The position numbers were made by a program, and so were the translations under genes. From Caulobacter sp. (GTDB lineage: Bacteria > Pseudomonadota > Alphaproteobacteria > Caulobacterales > Caulobacteraceae), in assembly GCF_017744445.1 (NCBI RefSeq), contig NZ_JAGIBH010000169.1, forward strand, positions 62,001-126,000: DNA of 64,000 nucleotides, in the 5' to 3' direction. The notes under the pieces are model-generated. The model worked only from the letters and a program-made list of their open reading frames with translations. It had not been told where the DNA came from and did no database searches. This document shows positions 8,250 through 18,237 of this stretch, one piece after another. Each line of letters opens with the position of its first letter. Within the stretch, counting starts at the first letter, position 1.

Positions 8250-9290
8250 CTAGCCTTCGTCGAACAACCCGCCCTGCGCCGACCCCGGCGGAGCGGCGGG
8301 CGGGGTCAGGCCCAGGTGGAGGTAGGCCTTGCCGCAGGCCATGCGGCCGCGCGGGGTGCGCTGGATGAAGCCTTGCTGCATCAGATAGGGCTCGATGACG
8401 TCCTCGACGGCGTCGCGGGCCTCGGCGATGGCGTAGGCGATGGTCTCGACGCCCACGGGGCCGCCGCCATAGTGCTCGATCATGGCGCGCAGGTAGCGGC
8501 GGTCCAGGCTGTCCAAGCCCACTTCGTCCACTTCAAGCCGGGCCAGGGCCATGCCGGCGGCCTTGCGGTCGATGACGGTCGCGCCGTCGGCGGTGGCGAA
8601 GTCACGCACCCGGCGCAGCAGGCGGCCAGCGACGCGCGGCGTGCCGCGAGCGCGCTTGGCGATCTCGTCGGCGCCGTCGTCGGACAGCGGCGCGCCCATC
8701 TTGCGAGCGGCGTGCAGCAGGACGTGGCGCAGCTCGGCCGGAGTGTAGAACTCCAGGCGGATCGGAATGCCGAAGCGGTCGCGCAGCGGCGTGGCCAGCA
8801 TGCCCGCTCGGGTGGTCGCCGCCACCAGGGTGAAGGGCGCCAGGTCGATGCGGATCGAGCGCGCAGAGGGGCCCTCGCCGATCACGAGGTCCAGCACGTG
8901 GTCCTCCATGGCCGGATAGAGGATCTCCTCGACGTTCGAGGACAGCCGGTGGATCTCGTCGATGAACAGGACGTCGTTCGGCTCGAGATTGGTCAGGATC
9001 GCGGCCAGGTCGCCGGGCTTGTTCAGCACGGGCCCCGAGGTGGCGCGGAAGTTCACGCCCAGCTCGCGGGCGACGATTTGGGCCAGGGTGGTCTTGCCCA
9101 GGCCCGGCGGGCCGAAAAGCAGGACGTGGTCCAGGGATTCGCCCCGGCCCTTGGCGGCCTCGATGAAGATGCGCAGGTTACCCTTGGCCTGTTCCTGACC
9201 GACGAACTCGGCCAGGGTCTGGGGCCGCAGAGCGCGGTCGGCGGGGGCCAGGTCGCCGTGCTGCTGGTCGCCGGAGATGATGCGGGTCAC
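8250..9290 (-). CDS. ruvB: Holliday junction branch migration helicase RuvB
   Basis: AAA+ motor that drives branch migration with RuvA during homologous recombination. The Walker A motif GPPGLGKTT lies at residues 60-68, Walker B reads LFIDEIHRL, sensor 1 lies in AATTRAG, and the C-terminal winged-helix domain includes GPVGVETIAYA and RTPRGRMA. Length 346 is standard. It is separated from ruvA by about 100 nt of palindromic sequence, whereas ruvC-ruvA overlap. Downstream on the same strand is the low-GC island. Confidence 0.97.
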   Translation of the reverse strand: MTRIISGDQQHGDLAPADRALRPQTLAEFVGQEQAKGNLRIFIEAAKGRGESLDHVLLFGPPGLGKTTLAQIVARELGVNFRATSGPVLNKPGDLAAILTNLEPNDVLFIDEIHRLSSNVEEILYPAMEDHVLDLVIGEGPSARSIRIDLAPFTLVAATTRAGMLATPLRDRFGIPIRLEFYTPAELRHVLLHAARKMGAPLSDDGADEIAKRARGTPRVAGRLLRRVRDFATADGATVIDRKAAGMALARLEVDEVGLDSLDRRYLRAMIEHYGGGPVGVETIAYAIAEARDAVEDVIEPYLMQQGFIQRTPRGRMACGKAYLHLGLTPPAAPPGSAQGGLFDEG

Positions 9291-9393
9291 TGGCCCCCTC
9301 CGCGCTGCGCGCTCCTCCCCCGGAGGGGGAAGAGGGAACCTTCCGCCCGCCTTTGGGGGCGGACGACCGCGAAGCGGTCAGGTGGGAGGAGCC
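9291..9393. repeat. Cluster of short palindromes between ruvA and ruvB
   Basis: Three adjacent small inverted repeats lie here: TCCCCCGGAGGGGGA, CGCCxxxTTTGGGGGCG and GACCGCGAAGCGGTC. They occupy almost the whole spacer between codirectional genes. They differ from the CCCGGCGAAAGCCGGG family seen elsewhere. They may slow or protect the ruvA-ruvB transcript. Confidence 0.55.
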
Positions 9394-10011
9394 TCATCGC
9401 CCCAGCTCCTGCAGGCCGGCCTTGATGAGGGCCTGCACGGTAGCCTCTTCACCCAGCGCCGCCGCGGCGGCCTCGACGACGCGGCGGGCGTTCACCTCGG
9501 CCACGCCCAGGCCCATCAGGGCGGCGACGGCGTCGCCCGTGGGCGCGGGCTTGGCGGGCGCGGACGGCGTCGACGAAGTCGGCGCGGCCATCAGCACCGG
9601 CCCGTCGGTGATCGGCTTGTCCTTCAGCTCCGTGACGATGCGCAAAGCCAGTTTCGGACCCACGCCGCTGGCGCGACCGACGGCGGCCTTGTCCTCGCGC
9701 GCGACGGCGGAGGCCAGCTCGGCCGGCGACAACACGTCCAGCACCGCCATGGCCGCCTTGGGCCCAACGCCCTGGATGGCCTGGAGCAGCACGAAGGCCT
9801 TGCGATCCTCGCGGGTGGCGAAGCCGTAGAGGCGCAGGCCGGCGCTTTCGCTCCACTGGCTCTCGATGTGCAGCAAAGTCTCCTCACCCAGGGCCGGCAG
9901 GCGTTGCAGCGTGCGGTGACCGCAGCGGACGACATAGCCGACGCCCATGACGTCGATCAGGGCTTCTTCCTCACCGACCTCGGCGACAGCCCCTCTGAGA
10001 CGACCGATCAT
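9394..10011 (-). CDS. ruvA: Holliday junction branch migration protein RuvA
   Basis: Tetrameric junction-binding protein that recruits RuvB. An N-terminal OB-fold (MIGRLRGAVAEVGEEEALID) is followed by helix-hairpin-helix repeats (LLQAIQGVGPKAAMAVLD and AVGRASGVGPKLALRIVTEL). A Pro/Ala-rich linker and a C-terminal RuvB-binding domain (AVAALMGLGVAEVNARRVVEAA) complete the 205 residues. The start codon overlaps the ruvC stop by 4 nt, so the two are translationally coupled. Confidence 0.97.
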   Translation of the reverse strand: MIGRLRGAVAEVGEEEALIDVMGVGYVVRCGHRTLQRLPALGEETLLHIESQWSESAGLRLYGFATREDRKAFVLLQAIQGVGPKAAMAVLDVLSPAELASAVAREDKAAVGRASGVGPKLALRIVTELKDKPITDGPVLMAAPTSSTPSAPAKPAPTGDAVAALMGLGVAEVNARRVVEAAAAALGEEATVQALIKAGLQELGR

Positions 10012-10502
10012 GCGACTCTCCGGGCCGTACGGGCGTGGGCATGGGCAATGGCCACGGCTAGCGCGTCGGCGGCGTCGGCCGTCGGCGAGCCGGCGGTCGG
10101 CAGCAGGCGGGCGATCATGAAGGCGATCTGGGCCTTGTCGGCGCCGCCGGTCCCGACCACCGCCTTCTTGACCATGGCGTTGGAATACTCCGCCACCAAC
10201 AGGCCGGCGCGAGCGGGCGCTATCATCGCCGCCGCGCGGGCGTGGCCCAGCTTCAGGGTCGACTGGGCGTTGGTGTTGACGAAGGTCTCCTCGACCGCCG
10301 CCTCGTCAGGCTTGTGCTGCTCGATCACCGCGCAGATGCCTTCGAAAAGATGCAGCAGGCGATCGGAGAAGGCGGCCTTCTCGTCAGGCGCGATGACCCC
10401 GTGGGCGACGTGCGTCACCCGCGAGCCGAGCACGCTGACGACGCCCCAGCCGGTGCGGCGGAGGCCAGGATCAAGTCCGAGGATGCGAATGGCGTTCATC
10501 AT
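10008..10502 (-). CDS. ruvC: Crossover junction endodeoxyribonuclease RuvC
   Basis: Resolves Holliday junctions by paired nicking. The RNase H-like fold shows the first catalytic Asp in ILGLDPGLRRTGWG, Glu in AAVEETFVNTN, and the C-terminal acidic pair in ADAADALAVAIAHA. Two adjacent ATG codons (10502 and 10499) are plausible starts; the longer frame begins five codons upstream with no better ribosome-binding site. First gene of ruvCAB, facing away from the M20 peptidase gene. Confidence 0.96.
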   Translation of the reverse strand: MMNAIRILGLDPGLRRTGWGVVSVLGSRVTHVAHGVIAPDEKAAFSDRLLHLFEGICAVIEQHKPDEAAVEETFVNTNAQSTLKLGHARAAAMIAPARAGLLVAEYSNAMVKKAVVGTGGADKAQIAFMIARLLPTAGSPTADAADALAVAIAHAHARTARRVA

Positions 10503-10636
10503 GTGTTCTCGCAACATCGTCTGATCCGCCCCCGAGGAAAAGCCCCTGTATTGCTAACGAGCGGTAAACGACGCCCCTTGCGCACCCCCGTCAGGCAAGC
10601 TCTGTTCGCACCCAAGCTTCATTGGGGAGAGTACGG

Positions 10637-12058
10637 ATGAAACGGTCGGTGTGGATGATGGCGGCGGCGCTTCTGGCCGCTCCGGTTCTGGCCAACGCCC
10701 AGACCGCGCAGCCGCCCAAGACCGTCCGCCCCGACCAGCTGGCCTTCCGCGACCTCTACAAGGAGCTGGTCGAGATCAACACCACCCTGTCGGTCGGCAG
10801 CTGCACCGCCGCCGCCGAGGCGATGGGCGCGCGACTGAAGACGGCCGGCTTCCCCGAGGCCGACGTCAAGGTCGTGGTCGCCGACGGCCATCCCAAGGAG
10901 GGCTCGCTGGTGGCGATCCTCCACGGGACCGATGCGAAGTCCAAACCGATGCTCCTCCTGGCCCACATCGACGTGGTCGAGGCCAAGCGCGAGGACTGGA
11001 CCCGCGACCCGTTCAAGCTGGTCGAGGAGAACGGCTACTTCTTCGGGCGCGGCACGTCGGACGACAAGGCCCAGGCGGCCATCTGGGTCGACAGCCTGAT
11101 CCGCCTCAAGCAGTCGGGCTACAAGCCCGGCCGCGACATCAAGCTGGCCCTGACCTGCGGCGAGGAGAGCGAGGCCTATAACGGCATCGAAGACCTGGTG
11201 AAGAACCACCGCCCGCTGGTCGACGCCGAGTTCGCCTTGAACGAAGGCGCCGACGGCCTGCTGGACGAGAACGACAAGCCCGTCGTGCTGGAGGTCCAGG
11301 GCGGCGAGAAGGTCTATCAGGACTTCACCCTGACCGTGACCAATCCCGGCGGCCACTCTAGCCGCCCGGTGCCGGACAACGCCATCTACCAGCTGTCGGC
11401 GGCCCTGGACCGCATCGGCGCCTATGGCTTCCCGCCCCGCTTCAACGACGCCACGCGCGGCTACTTCACCAAGATGCAGGCCCGCGTGAACCCCGCCCAG
11501 GCGACGGCGATGAAGGCCCTGGTGGCCGACATCAACGACCCGGCGGCGCTGAAGGCGGTCACGGCCGACCCGATGTGGAACTCGATGCTGCGCACCACCT
11601 GCGTGGCGACCATGGTCAATGCCGGCCACGCGCCCAACGCCCTGCCCCAGCGCGCCACGGCCAACGTCAACTGCCGCATCCTGCCCGGCACGCCCGTCGA
11701 GGAAGTCCGGACCAAGCTGGCCGAACTGGCCGGCGCGCCGACCACCGTGACCCTGGCCCACGAACCCAACAGCGTCTCGCCGCCGCCGCCCCTGACCCCG
11801 GCGATCATGGGTCCGATCGAGAAGCAAGCCGCCAAGCTGTGGCCCGGCGTGCCGGTCGTGCCGATCCTGCTGACCGGCGCCACCGACGGCGTCCACACCA
11901 ATGCGGCGGGCATCCCGACCTACGGCGTCTCGGGCCTGTTCGGCAGCTCGGACGGCGACGGCATCCACGGCCTGAACGAACGCATGCGGGTCAAGTCGCT
12001 CTACGAAGGGCGCGACTTCCTGTACGCCCTGATCAAGGACTATGCGGGCGGCAAATGA
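10637..12058 (+). CDS. Secreted M20-family metallopeptidase
   Basis: Zinc-dependent peptidase or dipeptidase exported by a Sec signal peptide (residues 1-22, ending LANAQ). The start chosen is the ATG after GGGGAG. M20 metal ligands are visible: His110 and Asp112 in LLLAHIDVV, Asp142/143 in GRGTSDDKAQ, and the Glu176-Glu177 pair in CGEESEAYNG. A dimerisation domain interrupts the catalytic domain (about 215-340), as usual. 473 residues. Substrate is not predictable from sequence. It is monocistronic and divergent from ruvC. Confidence 0.9.
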   Translation: MKRSVWMMAAALLAAPVLANAQTAQPPKTVRPDQLAFRDLYKELVEINTTLSVGSCTAAAEAMGARLKTAGFPEADVKVVVADGHPKEGSLVAILHGTDAKSKPMLLLAHIDVVEAKREDWTRDPFKLVEENGYFFGRGTSDDKAQAAIWVDSLIRLKQSGYKPGRDIKLALTCGEESEAYNGIEDLVKNHRPLVDAEFALNEGADGLLDENDKPVVLEVQGGEKVYQDFTLTVTNPGGHSSRPVPDNAIYQLSAALDRIGAYGFPPRFNDATRGYFTKMQARVNPAQATAMKALVADINDPAALKAVTADPMWNSMLRTTCVATMVNAGHAPNALPQRATANVNCRILPGTPVEEVRTKLAELAGAPTTVTLAHEPNSVSPPPPLTPAIMGPIEKQAAKLWPGVPVVPILLTGATDGVHTNAAGIPTYGVSGLFGSSDGDGIHGLNERMRVKSLYEGRDFLYALIKDYAGGK

Positions 12059-12073
12059 GCGCCCAAAGCGCTC

Positions 12074-12098
12074 ATCCCGGCGAAGGCCGGGATCCAGC
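12074..12098. repeat. Single REP-like palindrome
   Basis: Reads TCCCGGCGAAGGCCGGGATCC, a lone half of the dispersed palindrome family. It lies just after the M20 peptidase stop and before the 93-residue gene, with no inverted partner nearby. Confidence 0.7.
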
Positions 12099-12174
12099 GA
12101 AAGAATGCTCCGCCGCACTCTGGAACCGTCGTCCGGCGTCCCTATTTCCCCTCCAGCGTAAAGGGAGACGGACG

Positions 12175-12456
12175 ATGGTCGAGACATCGGACGACGGCAT
12201 CCTGGCCGAGTACATGGTCAGCTACTGGTCGATGAAGCACGAGAAGATCGACCGCCCCACAAAGCTCCTCGAGACCCTCTACATCACCGAGCGCTACCAG
12301 GCCGGCGAAAGCCTGCGCGAGGCGCGGTCGGTCTATGACCACGCGATCTGGAACGGCGTGTCGGTGGCGGAGATGGATCGCCGTCTGGCCGATCTGGAGC
12401 AGTTCATGCGGGATCTCGTTCGCGAACGCGCGGCCCAGTGGGGCCAGCCGCACTAG
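12175..12456 (+). CDS. Small conserved-looking hypothetical protein (93 aa)
   Basis: Unrecognised family. The start ATG follows AAGGGAGACGG at good spacing, which supports translation. The protein is soluble, mostly helical and charged, with no signal peptide or membrane segment; notable stretches are YMVSYWSMKHEKIDRPTKLL and AEMDRRLADLEQFMRDLV, the latter coiled-coil-like. Its stop codon is shared, as the palindrome CTAG, with the stop of the convergent nucleoside hydrolase gene. Confidence 0.7.
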   Translation: MVETSDDGILAEYMVSYWSMKHEKIDRPTKLLETLYITERYQAGESLREARSVYDHAIWNGVSVAEMDRRLADLEQFMRDLVRERAAQWGQPH

Positions 12457-13397
12457 GCTTCCATCTGGGCGGCTTCCACCGCGCTCCAGCCGAACAGCCC
12501 GGCCAGGATCAGGCGCTTGACCGCCGCGATGTCCAGGCCCGTGCACAGCTCGGCATTGGGCGCGCCGTCGAAGCGTTCGACGCGGCCCAGGCGCTCGCCG
12601 TCGACGATCACCCGCAGGCGAGCCGGCTCGAAGGTGAAGAGCTCCGGCGCGACCAGGCTGGCGGCGGCCACGGCGTCGTGCGGCCGGCAGCCCTCGCCGC
12701 CCCAGACCTGGCGGTGGAAGGCGATATAGCCGCCGGCGGCCTTGGTCAGGCGCTGCGACAGCGGCGAGCCGCAGCAGACCGCGCCCTTGGCCAAGTCCTC
12801 GGCCGTGACCTCGACCTGGTGGGTGATGTCCAGCGGCATCAGGCGCGGCATGGTTCCGGCCTCCAGCGTGCGCTGCAGGGCCTCGGGATCACTCCAGGTG
12901 TTGAAGTCGGCGCCGCCCTTGGCCTTGCCCTCGACGGCGAACGCGCCGGCGACGATGGTCGGGCGCCAGCCCCGGAAGGCCACGGGGTCCTCCAGCAAGC
13001 TCTTGCCCAGGTTGGTCAACGGCCCCAGGAACAGGCCGCTGATCTTGCGGCGGGCGGCGAAGGCCAGGAAGTTGGTGGAGTGGCCGCGATCCAGTTCCGG
13101 CAGCTTCCAGCGCTGCGAGAAGCCCGCGCCGTTCAGACCGTCGACGCCGTGGGCCGGCCGCATGCGCTCGACCCGGCGCTTGGCCAGGCCCGCGCCGGCG
13201 CCGATATAGACCTCGGCCCCGCAACCGGCCAGGCGCAGCACGCCCCGGGCGTTGGCGGCGGCCTGGTCGACATAGGTGTTGCCGAACACGGCCGAGATCG
13301 AGACCACCTCGACGGCCTGTCGCGACCGGGCCAGCAAGGCGAGCGCCAGGGCGTCGTCCACGCCGCAATCGGTGTCGATGTGAACCCGCAGGACCAT
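12453..13397 (-). CDS. Nucleoside hydrolase (inosine-uridine preferring type)
   Basis: Hydrolyses the N-glycosidic bond of ribonucleosides in salvage or catabolism. The calcium-binding signature DTDCGVDDA is at residues 8-16, and other family stretches are GPLTNLGKSLLEDP and PLDITHQVEVT. The 314-residue length is typical. There is no signal peptide, so it is cytoplasmic. Base preference cannot be read from sequence alone. It is convergent with the preceding small gene, sharing the CTAG stop. Confidence 0.88.
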   Translation of the reverse strand: MVLRVHIDTDCGVDDALALALLARSRQAVEVVSISAVFGNTYVDQAAANARGVLRLAGCGAEVYIGAGAGLAKRRVERMRPAHGVDGLNGAGFSQRWKLPELDRGHSTNFLAFAARRKISGLFLGPLTNLGKSLLEDPVAFRGWRPTIVAGAFAVEGKAKGGADFNTWSDPEALQRTLEAGTMPRLMPLDITHQVEVTAEDLAKGAVCCGSPLSQRLTKAAGGYIAFHRQVWGGEGCRPHDAVAAASLVAPELFTFEPARLRVIVDGERLGRVERFDGAPNAELCTGLDIAAVKRLILAGLFGWSAVEAAQMEA

Positions 13398-13435
13398 GCG
13401 ACGCAGTCTAGCCGCGCGGTGTGACGGGGAGAAGA

Positions 13436-14131
13436 TCAGTCCTTACGGGGAAGAATATCGAACTCGACGATCCGAGGGTCCTCGCGCAGGCGATCGGCCA
13501 CGGCCGACAGCGGCAGGGTGTCCTTGCCCGAGAACATCCCCGACAGCTCGAAGATCGCCCCGCCCTCGACCAGCCGCTGATCCAGGCGCGCCCCTTTCAG
13601 TTCGAAGGCGCCCAGCAAGTCGCGGAAGTCAGTCTCGCGCAGCATCGCCTCGCGCCGCGACCGTACGCGGATCTCGGCGAAATTCTTCTGCGGCAGGCGA
13701 TGGTCGAGGAAGCGGGCGGCGCTGAGAACCACCAGGGCGATCACCGTGCCCACCACCGCCAGGCCGTAGAGGCCGACGCCGAACAATGTCCCGATCGCCG
13801 AAGTTATCCACAGGGAGGCGGCGGTCGTCAGACCATGGACCGAGAAGCCCTGCTGGAAGATCACGCCGCCGCACAGAAAGCCCACGCCGGTCAGCACGCC
13901 GTGCGCCATCCGCACCGGATCGATACGCACGACGTCCATAGGCGTGTCGCTCATCCACCGCACCTGATGCACGGCGGCCATCATCAGCAGCGCGGAGGCC
14001 AGCGCGACCAGCACATGGGTGCGCAGGCCCGCGGGACGGCTGCGATACTCGCGCTCCAGCCCGATCGCGCCGCCGGCGATCACCGCGCCGACGATGGGGA
14101 GGTAGTCGTAGGGAGACAGCAGCCAGTCCAT
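13436..14131 (-). CDS. MgtC/SapB family membrane protein
   Basis: 231-residue protein with four to five hydrophobic segments in the first 150 residues and a soluble C-terminal domain. Family motifs are GGAIGLEREYRSRPAGLRTH and GVLTGVGFLCGGVIFQ, and LTTAASLWITSAIGTLFGVG. MgtC-type proteins affect growth at low magnesium and modulate the F1Fo ATPase in some bacteria; the role here is unknown. It lies alone between the nucleoside hydrolase and purC on the minus strand. Confidence 0.9.
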   Translation of the reverse strand: MDWLLSPYDYLPIVGAVIAGGAIGLEREYRSRPAGLRTHVLVALASALLMMAAVHQVRWMSDTPMDVVRIDPVRMAHGVLTGVGFLCGGVIFQQGFSVHGLTTAASLWITSAIGTLFGVGLYGLAVVGTVIALVVLSAARFLDHRLPQKNFAEIRVRSRREAMLRETDFRDLLGAFELKGARLDQRLVEGGAIFELSGMFSGKDTLPLSAVADRLREDPRIVEFDILPRKD

Positions 14132-14165
14132 GCCCGCTGTAACGGGCGGGAAGCTCCAGTGATCC

Positions 14166-15155
<990 letters not shown>

Positions 15156-15189
15156 AGAGGGGAGGCCCGCAGGACCTCCCCCAAATTCA

Positions 15190-15945
15190 TCAACCCAGCT
15201 TGGCCAGGTCTTCGTCGCTGATGTCTTCGTTCGAATAGACGTTCTGGACGTCGTCGTCCTCGTCCAGCAGGTCGAGCAGCTTCATCAGGGTGGCCACCGA
15301 GTCGCCGGTGACCGGCACCTGCATCTTCGGACGCCAGGCGATCTTGGTGTTGCCGGCCGGGCCGAACTTGGCTTCCAGGGCGGCCGCCACTTCGTTCAGG
15401 CTCTCGAACGCGGTGTAGATGGTGTGGCCTTCGCCTTCCTCGTCCATGTCCGAGGTGACGTCATCGGCGCCGGCCTCGATGGCGGCTTCCATCATGTCGT
15501 CTTCCGACGCGGCCTTGGCCGGGTAGGTGATCTGGCCGACGTGATCGAAGTTGAAGGTCACCGAACCGGTGGCGCCCATGTTGCCGCCGATCTTGGTGAA
15601 GTACGAGCGGACGTTGGCGGCGGCGCGGTTCTTGTTGTCGGTCAGCACCTCGACGATGATGCCGACGCCGCCGGCGGCGACGCCTTCGTAGCGGATTTCC
15701 GAGTAGTCGGCCGCGTCGCCCATCTGCGACTTCTTGATCGCGCGGTCGATGACGTCCTTGGGCAGGCTTTCGGCCTTGGCGTTGTTCACGGCCAGGCGCA
15801 GGCGCGGGTTCATGGCCGGATCGGGCAGGCCGGTCTTGGCCGCGACGGTGATTTCCCGCGACAGCTTGGAGAACAGCTTGGAGCGCGCGGCGTCGGCGCG
15901 GCCCTTGCGGTGCATGATGTTCTTGAATTTCGAGTGGCCGGCCAT
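15190..15945 (-). CDS. YebC/PmpR family protein
   Basis: 251-residue member of the YebC/TACO1 family, historically annotated as a transcriptional regulator and more recently linked to ribosome function at difficult peptide stretches. The hallmark N-terminus MAGHSKFKNIMHRKGRADA and the internal GGVGIIVEVLTDNKNRAAANVR are present, with an acidic C-terminus. Cytoplasmic. Together with ruvCAB it forms the order often seen in bacteria (yebC near ruvC), though here separated by several genes. Confidence 0.95.
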   Translation of the reverse strand: MAGHSKFKNIMHRKGRADAARSKLFSKLSREITVAAKTGLPDPAMNPRLRLAVNNAKAESLPKDVIDRAIKKSQMGDAADYSEIRYEGVAAGGVGIIVEVLTDNKNRAAANVRSYFTKIGGNMGATGSVTFNFDHVGQITYPAKAASEDDMMEAAIEAGADDVTSDMDEEGEGHTIYTAFESLNEVAAALEAKFGPAGNTKIAWRPKMQVPVTGDSVATLMKLLDLLDEDDDVQNVYSNEDISDEDLAKLG

Positions 15946-16088
15946 TCGGAGGCTCTGTCTCTGATCTGAAAATGAAGTGTGGCGCGCTTCTAGCGCCCGG
16001 AGGCGGGTTTTGTCACCCCCGCCGCCAGGGTTGCGCGCCAGTGCCGTCCGATATAGTTAGGCAATGACTTAAGTATTTGGAGTGCCCG

Positions 16089-16739
16089 ATGAGCCTGACG
16101 CTGCACGCCCACCCGCTGTCCTCGTTCTGCTGGAAGGCGCTGATCGGCCTCTACGAGATGGGCCCGGCGTTCGAGAACGCCATGGTCAATCTCGGCGATC
16201 CGGCCGCTCGCGAGGCGTTCCTGAAGCTGTCGCCGATGGGCAAGATGCCCGCCCTGCAAGATGACGCCCGCGGCGAGACGGTGCTCGAGAGCAGCGTCAT
16301 CCTCGAATATCTCGACTTGCACTATCCGGGGGCCGTCCGGCTTGTGCCAGCGGATGCGGACGCGGCCCTGCAGGCAAGGTACTGGGACCGCTTCTTCGAC
16401 CACTATGTCCACCACCCCATGCAGCGCATCATCGCCGACCGCCTGCGCCCGCCCGAGGCCAAGGACGGCTTCGGCGTCGACGAGGCCTACAGCCAGCTGG
16501 CCAAGGCCTGCGATCATCTGGAGACGGTGCTGGCTGATGGCCGGACCTGGATCAGCGGCGACTTCGGTCTGGCCGACTGCGCGGCGCTGCCGGCGCTGTT
16601 CTATGCCGACAAGGTGCAGGCGTTCGAGGGCCGCTGGCTGCTGTGCCTGTCGTACCTGGAACGACTGAAGGCCCGGCCATCGGTGCAGCGCGTGCTGACC
16701 GAGGCCGAGCCCTTCTTCAAATATTTTCCCGCCCAGTAG
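16089..16739 (+). CDS. Glutathione S-transferase family protein
   Basis: 216-residue two-domain GST. The start is the ATG 7 nt after GGAG; a TTG further upstream is less likely. The N-terminal thioredoxin-like domain (1-85) shows HPLSSFCWKALIGLYE and the cis-Pro/acid stretch MGKMPALQDD... VLESSVILEYLD. An all-helical C-terminal domain follows. Ser12/Ser13 or Cys15 could serve the active site; substrate is unknown. The gene end faces ohr across a palindromic repeat pair. Confidence 0.9.
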   Translation: MSLTLHAHPLSSFCWKALIGLYEMGPAFENAMVNLGDPAAREAFLKLSPMGKMPALQDDARGETVLESSVILEYLDLHYPGAVRLVPADADAALQARYWDRFFDHYVHHPMQRIIADRLRPPEAKDGFGVDEAYSQLAKACDHLETVLADGRTWISGDFGLADCAALPALFYADKVQAFEGRWLLCLSYLERLKARPSVQRVLTEAEPFFKYFPAQ

Positions 16740-16754
16740 TCCACAACACCCGTT

Positions 16755-16874
16755 CTTCCCGGCGAAAGCCGGGACCCAGATGGAAGAGCGCTTGGGCAGG
16801 CGCTAAGAGCTCTGAGCCCCTCCAATCATCCCCAGCGCTTTGAGATCTGGGCCCCGGCTTTCGCCGGGGAGACG
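16755..16874. repeat. Inverted REP pair between convergent GST and ohr genes
   Basis: Two palindromes with core CCCGGCGAAAGCCGGG are arranged head to head, about 75 nt apart. They fill the gap where two genes end facing each other and could form a large cruciform or act as a bidirectional terminator. The same arrangement recurs five more times in the window. Confidence 0.85.
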
Positions 16875-16889
16875 GAGAGTGGGAAAGGC

Positions 16890-17303
16890 TCAGGCGACCT
16901 CGAGCGACACATCGACATTGCCCCGCGTCGCCTTGGAGTACGGGCAGACCTCGTGGGCGGCGTGCAGCAGCTTCAGCGCCGTGTCGCGGTCCAGGTCCGG
17001 GGCGTTCAGCTTCAGGCGCACGGCGATGTGGAAGCTGGTCTCGTCCTTGATCAGGTCGACTTCGCTGTCCAGGCTGTGCTCGCCCAGCTTGACGCCGGTG
17101 TTGCGGGCCACCAGGCCCAGCGCGCCCAGGAAGCAGGCGCCATAGCCCGCCGCGAACAGCTGCTCGGGGTTGGTGCCGCTGCCGTCGCCGCCCAGCGACT
17201 TGGGATAGCCCAACGTCACGTCCAGGTGGCCGTCGTCGGTCTTGGCGGTGCCTTGGCGGCCGCCCACGGCGTGGGCCTTGGCGGTGTAGAGGGCGTCGGT
17301 CAT
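16890..17303 (-). CDS. ohr: Organic hydroperoxide resistance protein (Ohr/OsmC family)
   Basis: Thiol peroxidase that reduces organic hydroperoxides using a Cys pair and lipoylated partners. Start: the ATG after AAAGGAG; this gives the usual 137 residues beginning MTDALYTAKAHAVGG. Both redox cysteines are present in FAAGYGACFLGAL and HEVCPYSKATRGNV, the latter typical of Ohr rather than OsmC. No ohrR regulator gene is seen next to it. It is convergent with the GST gene. Confidence 0.93.
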   Translation of the reverse strand: MTDALYTAKAHAVGGRQGTAKTDDGHLDVTLGYPKSLGGDGSGTNPEQLFAAGYGACFLGALGLVARNTGVKLGEHSLDSEVDLIKDETSFHIAVRLKLNAPDLDRDTALKLLHAAHEVCPYSKATRGNVDVSLEVA

Positions 17304-17394
17304 GGCAGGTCTCCTTTGGCGTGAAGCCTGATCAGAGACCCGTTCCATGACAGCCGCAAGAACCGGCTTGCACGGATGTGCCAAGAACCCCCGG

Positions 17395-18216
17395 CTAGAC
17401 CTCGGGGATGCTCTGCTTCAGACGCCCGCCCACCCGGATCGGCTCGACCCGGACGGCCAGGCCGGTGCGATCGTCGGTCTCGACGAAGACGCCGCACACC
17501 GTCGCCGGCCCCGAGGCTGGCGTGTAGCGCCCGCCGCTGATCTTGGTGGTGAAGCGGCGCAGCGGCTCTTCCTTCTGGTTGCCGATGACGCTGTCATAGT
17601 CGGCGCAGGCGCCGGCGTCGGTCTGGTAGGCCGTACCGCCCGGCAGCACCTGGCAGTCGGCGGTCGGGACGTGAGTGTGGGTGCCCACCACCAGCGAGGC
17701 GCGGCCGTCGCAATAGTGACCCATGGCCATCTTCTCGGAGGTGGCCTCGCAGTGCATGTCGACGATCACGGCGTCGGCCACCTGGCCCAGCGGCGCCTTG
17801 TCCAGCTCGCGGTCGGCGGCGGCGAACGGGTCGTCCATGGCGTCCATGTGGACGCGGCCCAGCAGGTTCACCACGAACACGGTCTTGCCGCTGTCGGTCT
17901 GGAACAGGTGGCTGCCCCGACCCGGCGCGTCCGACAGGATCGGATAGTTGGCCGGACGGATCAGGCGCGGCTCGCGCACGATATAGGTCAGGGCCTCGCG
18001 CTGGTCCCAGCTGTGGTTGCCCAAGGTCAGGCAGTCGGCGCCGGCGTCGAACAGCTCGCGCGCGGTGTTCTCGGTGATGCCGAAACCGGCCGCCGCGTTC
18101 TCGGCGTTGATGATCACGAACTCGAGCCCGAGCCGGCGGCGAAGATCGGGCAGATGGTCGGCCAGGCCGTCACGGCCCGACTTGCCGACGACATCGCCGA
18201 AGAAGGCGAAACGCAT
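17395..18216 (-). CDS. YmdB/TIGR00282 family metallophosphoesterase
   Basis: Calcineurin-like phosphoesterase of the YmdB type; family members hydrolyse cyclic nucleotides in vitro. Metal-binding motifs are MRFAFFGDVVGKSGRDG, INAENAAAGFGIT, LTLGNHSWDQRE, VDMHCEATSEK and VGTHTHVPTADC. Length 273 is standard. The gene follows the 5-formyltetrahydrofolate cyclo-ligase gene by 21 nt, so the two probably form one operon downstream of the 6S RNA locus. Confidence 0.93.
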   Translation of the reverse strand: MRFAFFGDVVGKSGRDGLADHLPDLRRRLGLEFVIINAENAAAGFGITENTARELFDAGADCLTLGNHSWDQREALTYIVREPRLIRPANYPILSDAPGRGSHLFQTDSGKTVFVVNLLGRVHMDAMDDPFAAADRELDKAPLGQVADAVIVDMHCEATSEKMAMGHYCDGRASLVVGTHTHVPTADCQVLPGGTAYQTDAGACADYDSVIGNQKEEPLRRFTTKISGGRYTPASGPATVCGVFVETDDRTGLAVRVEPIRVGGRLKQSIPEV

Positions 18217-18237
18217 CAGAAGTCCTTGAGGGGGGCG

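Noticed and set aside
8316..9425. Long open frame antisense to ruvB, and many similar long antisense frames (for example over tolB, gap, fba, pbpC)
   Set aside because: High GC with strong third-position bias opens the opposite frames; they lack ribosome-binding sites and recognisable domains.
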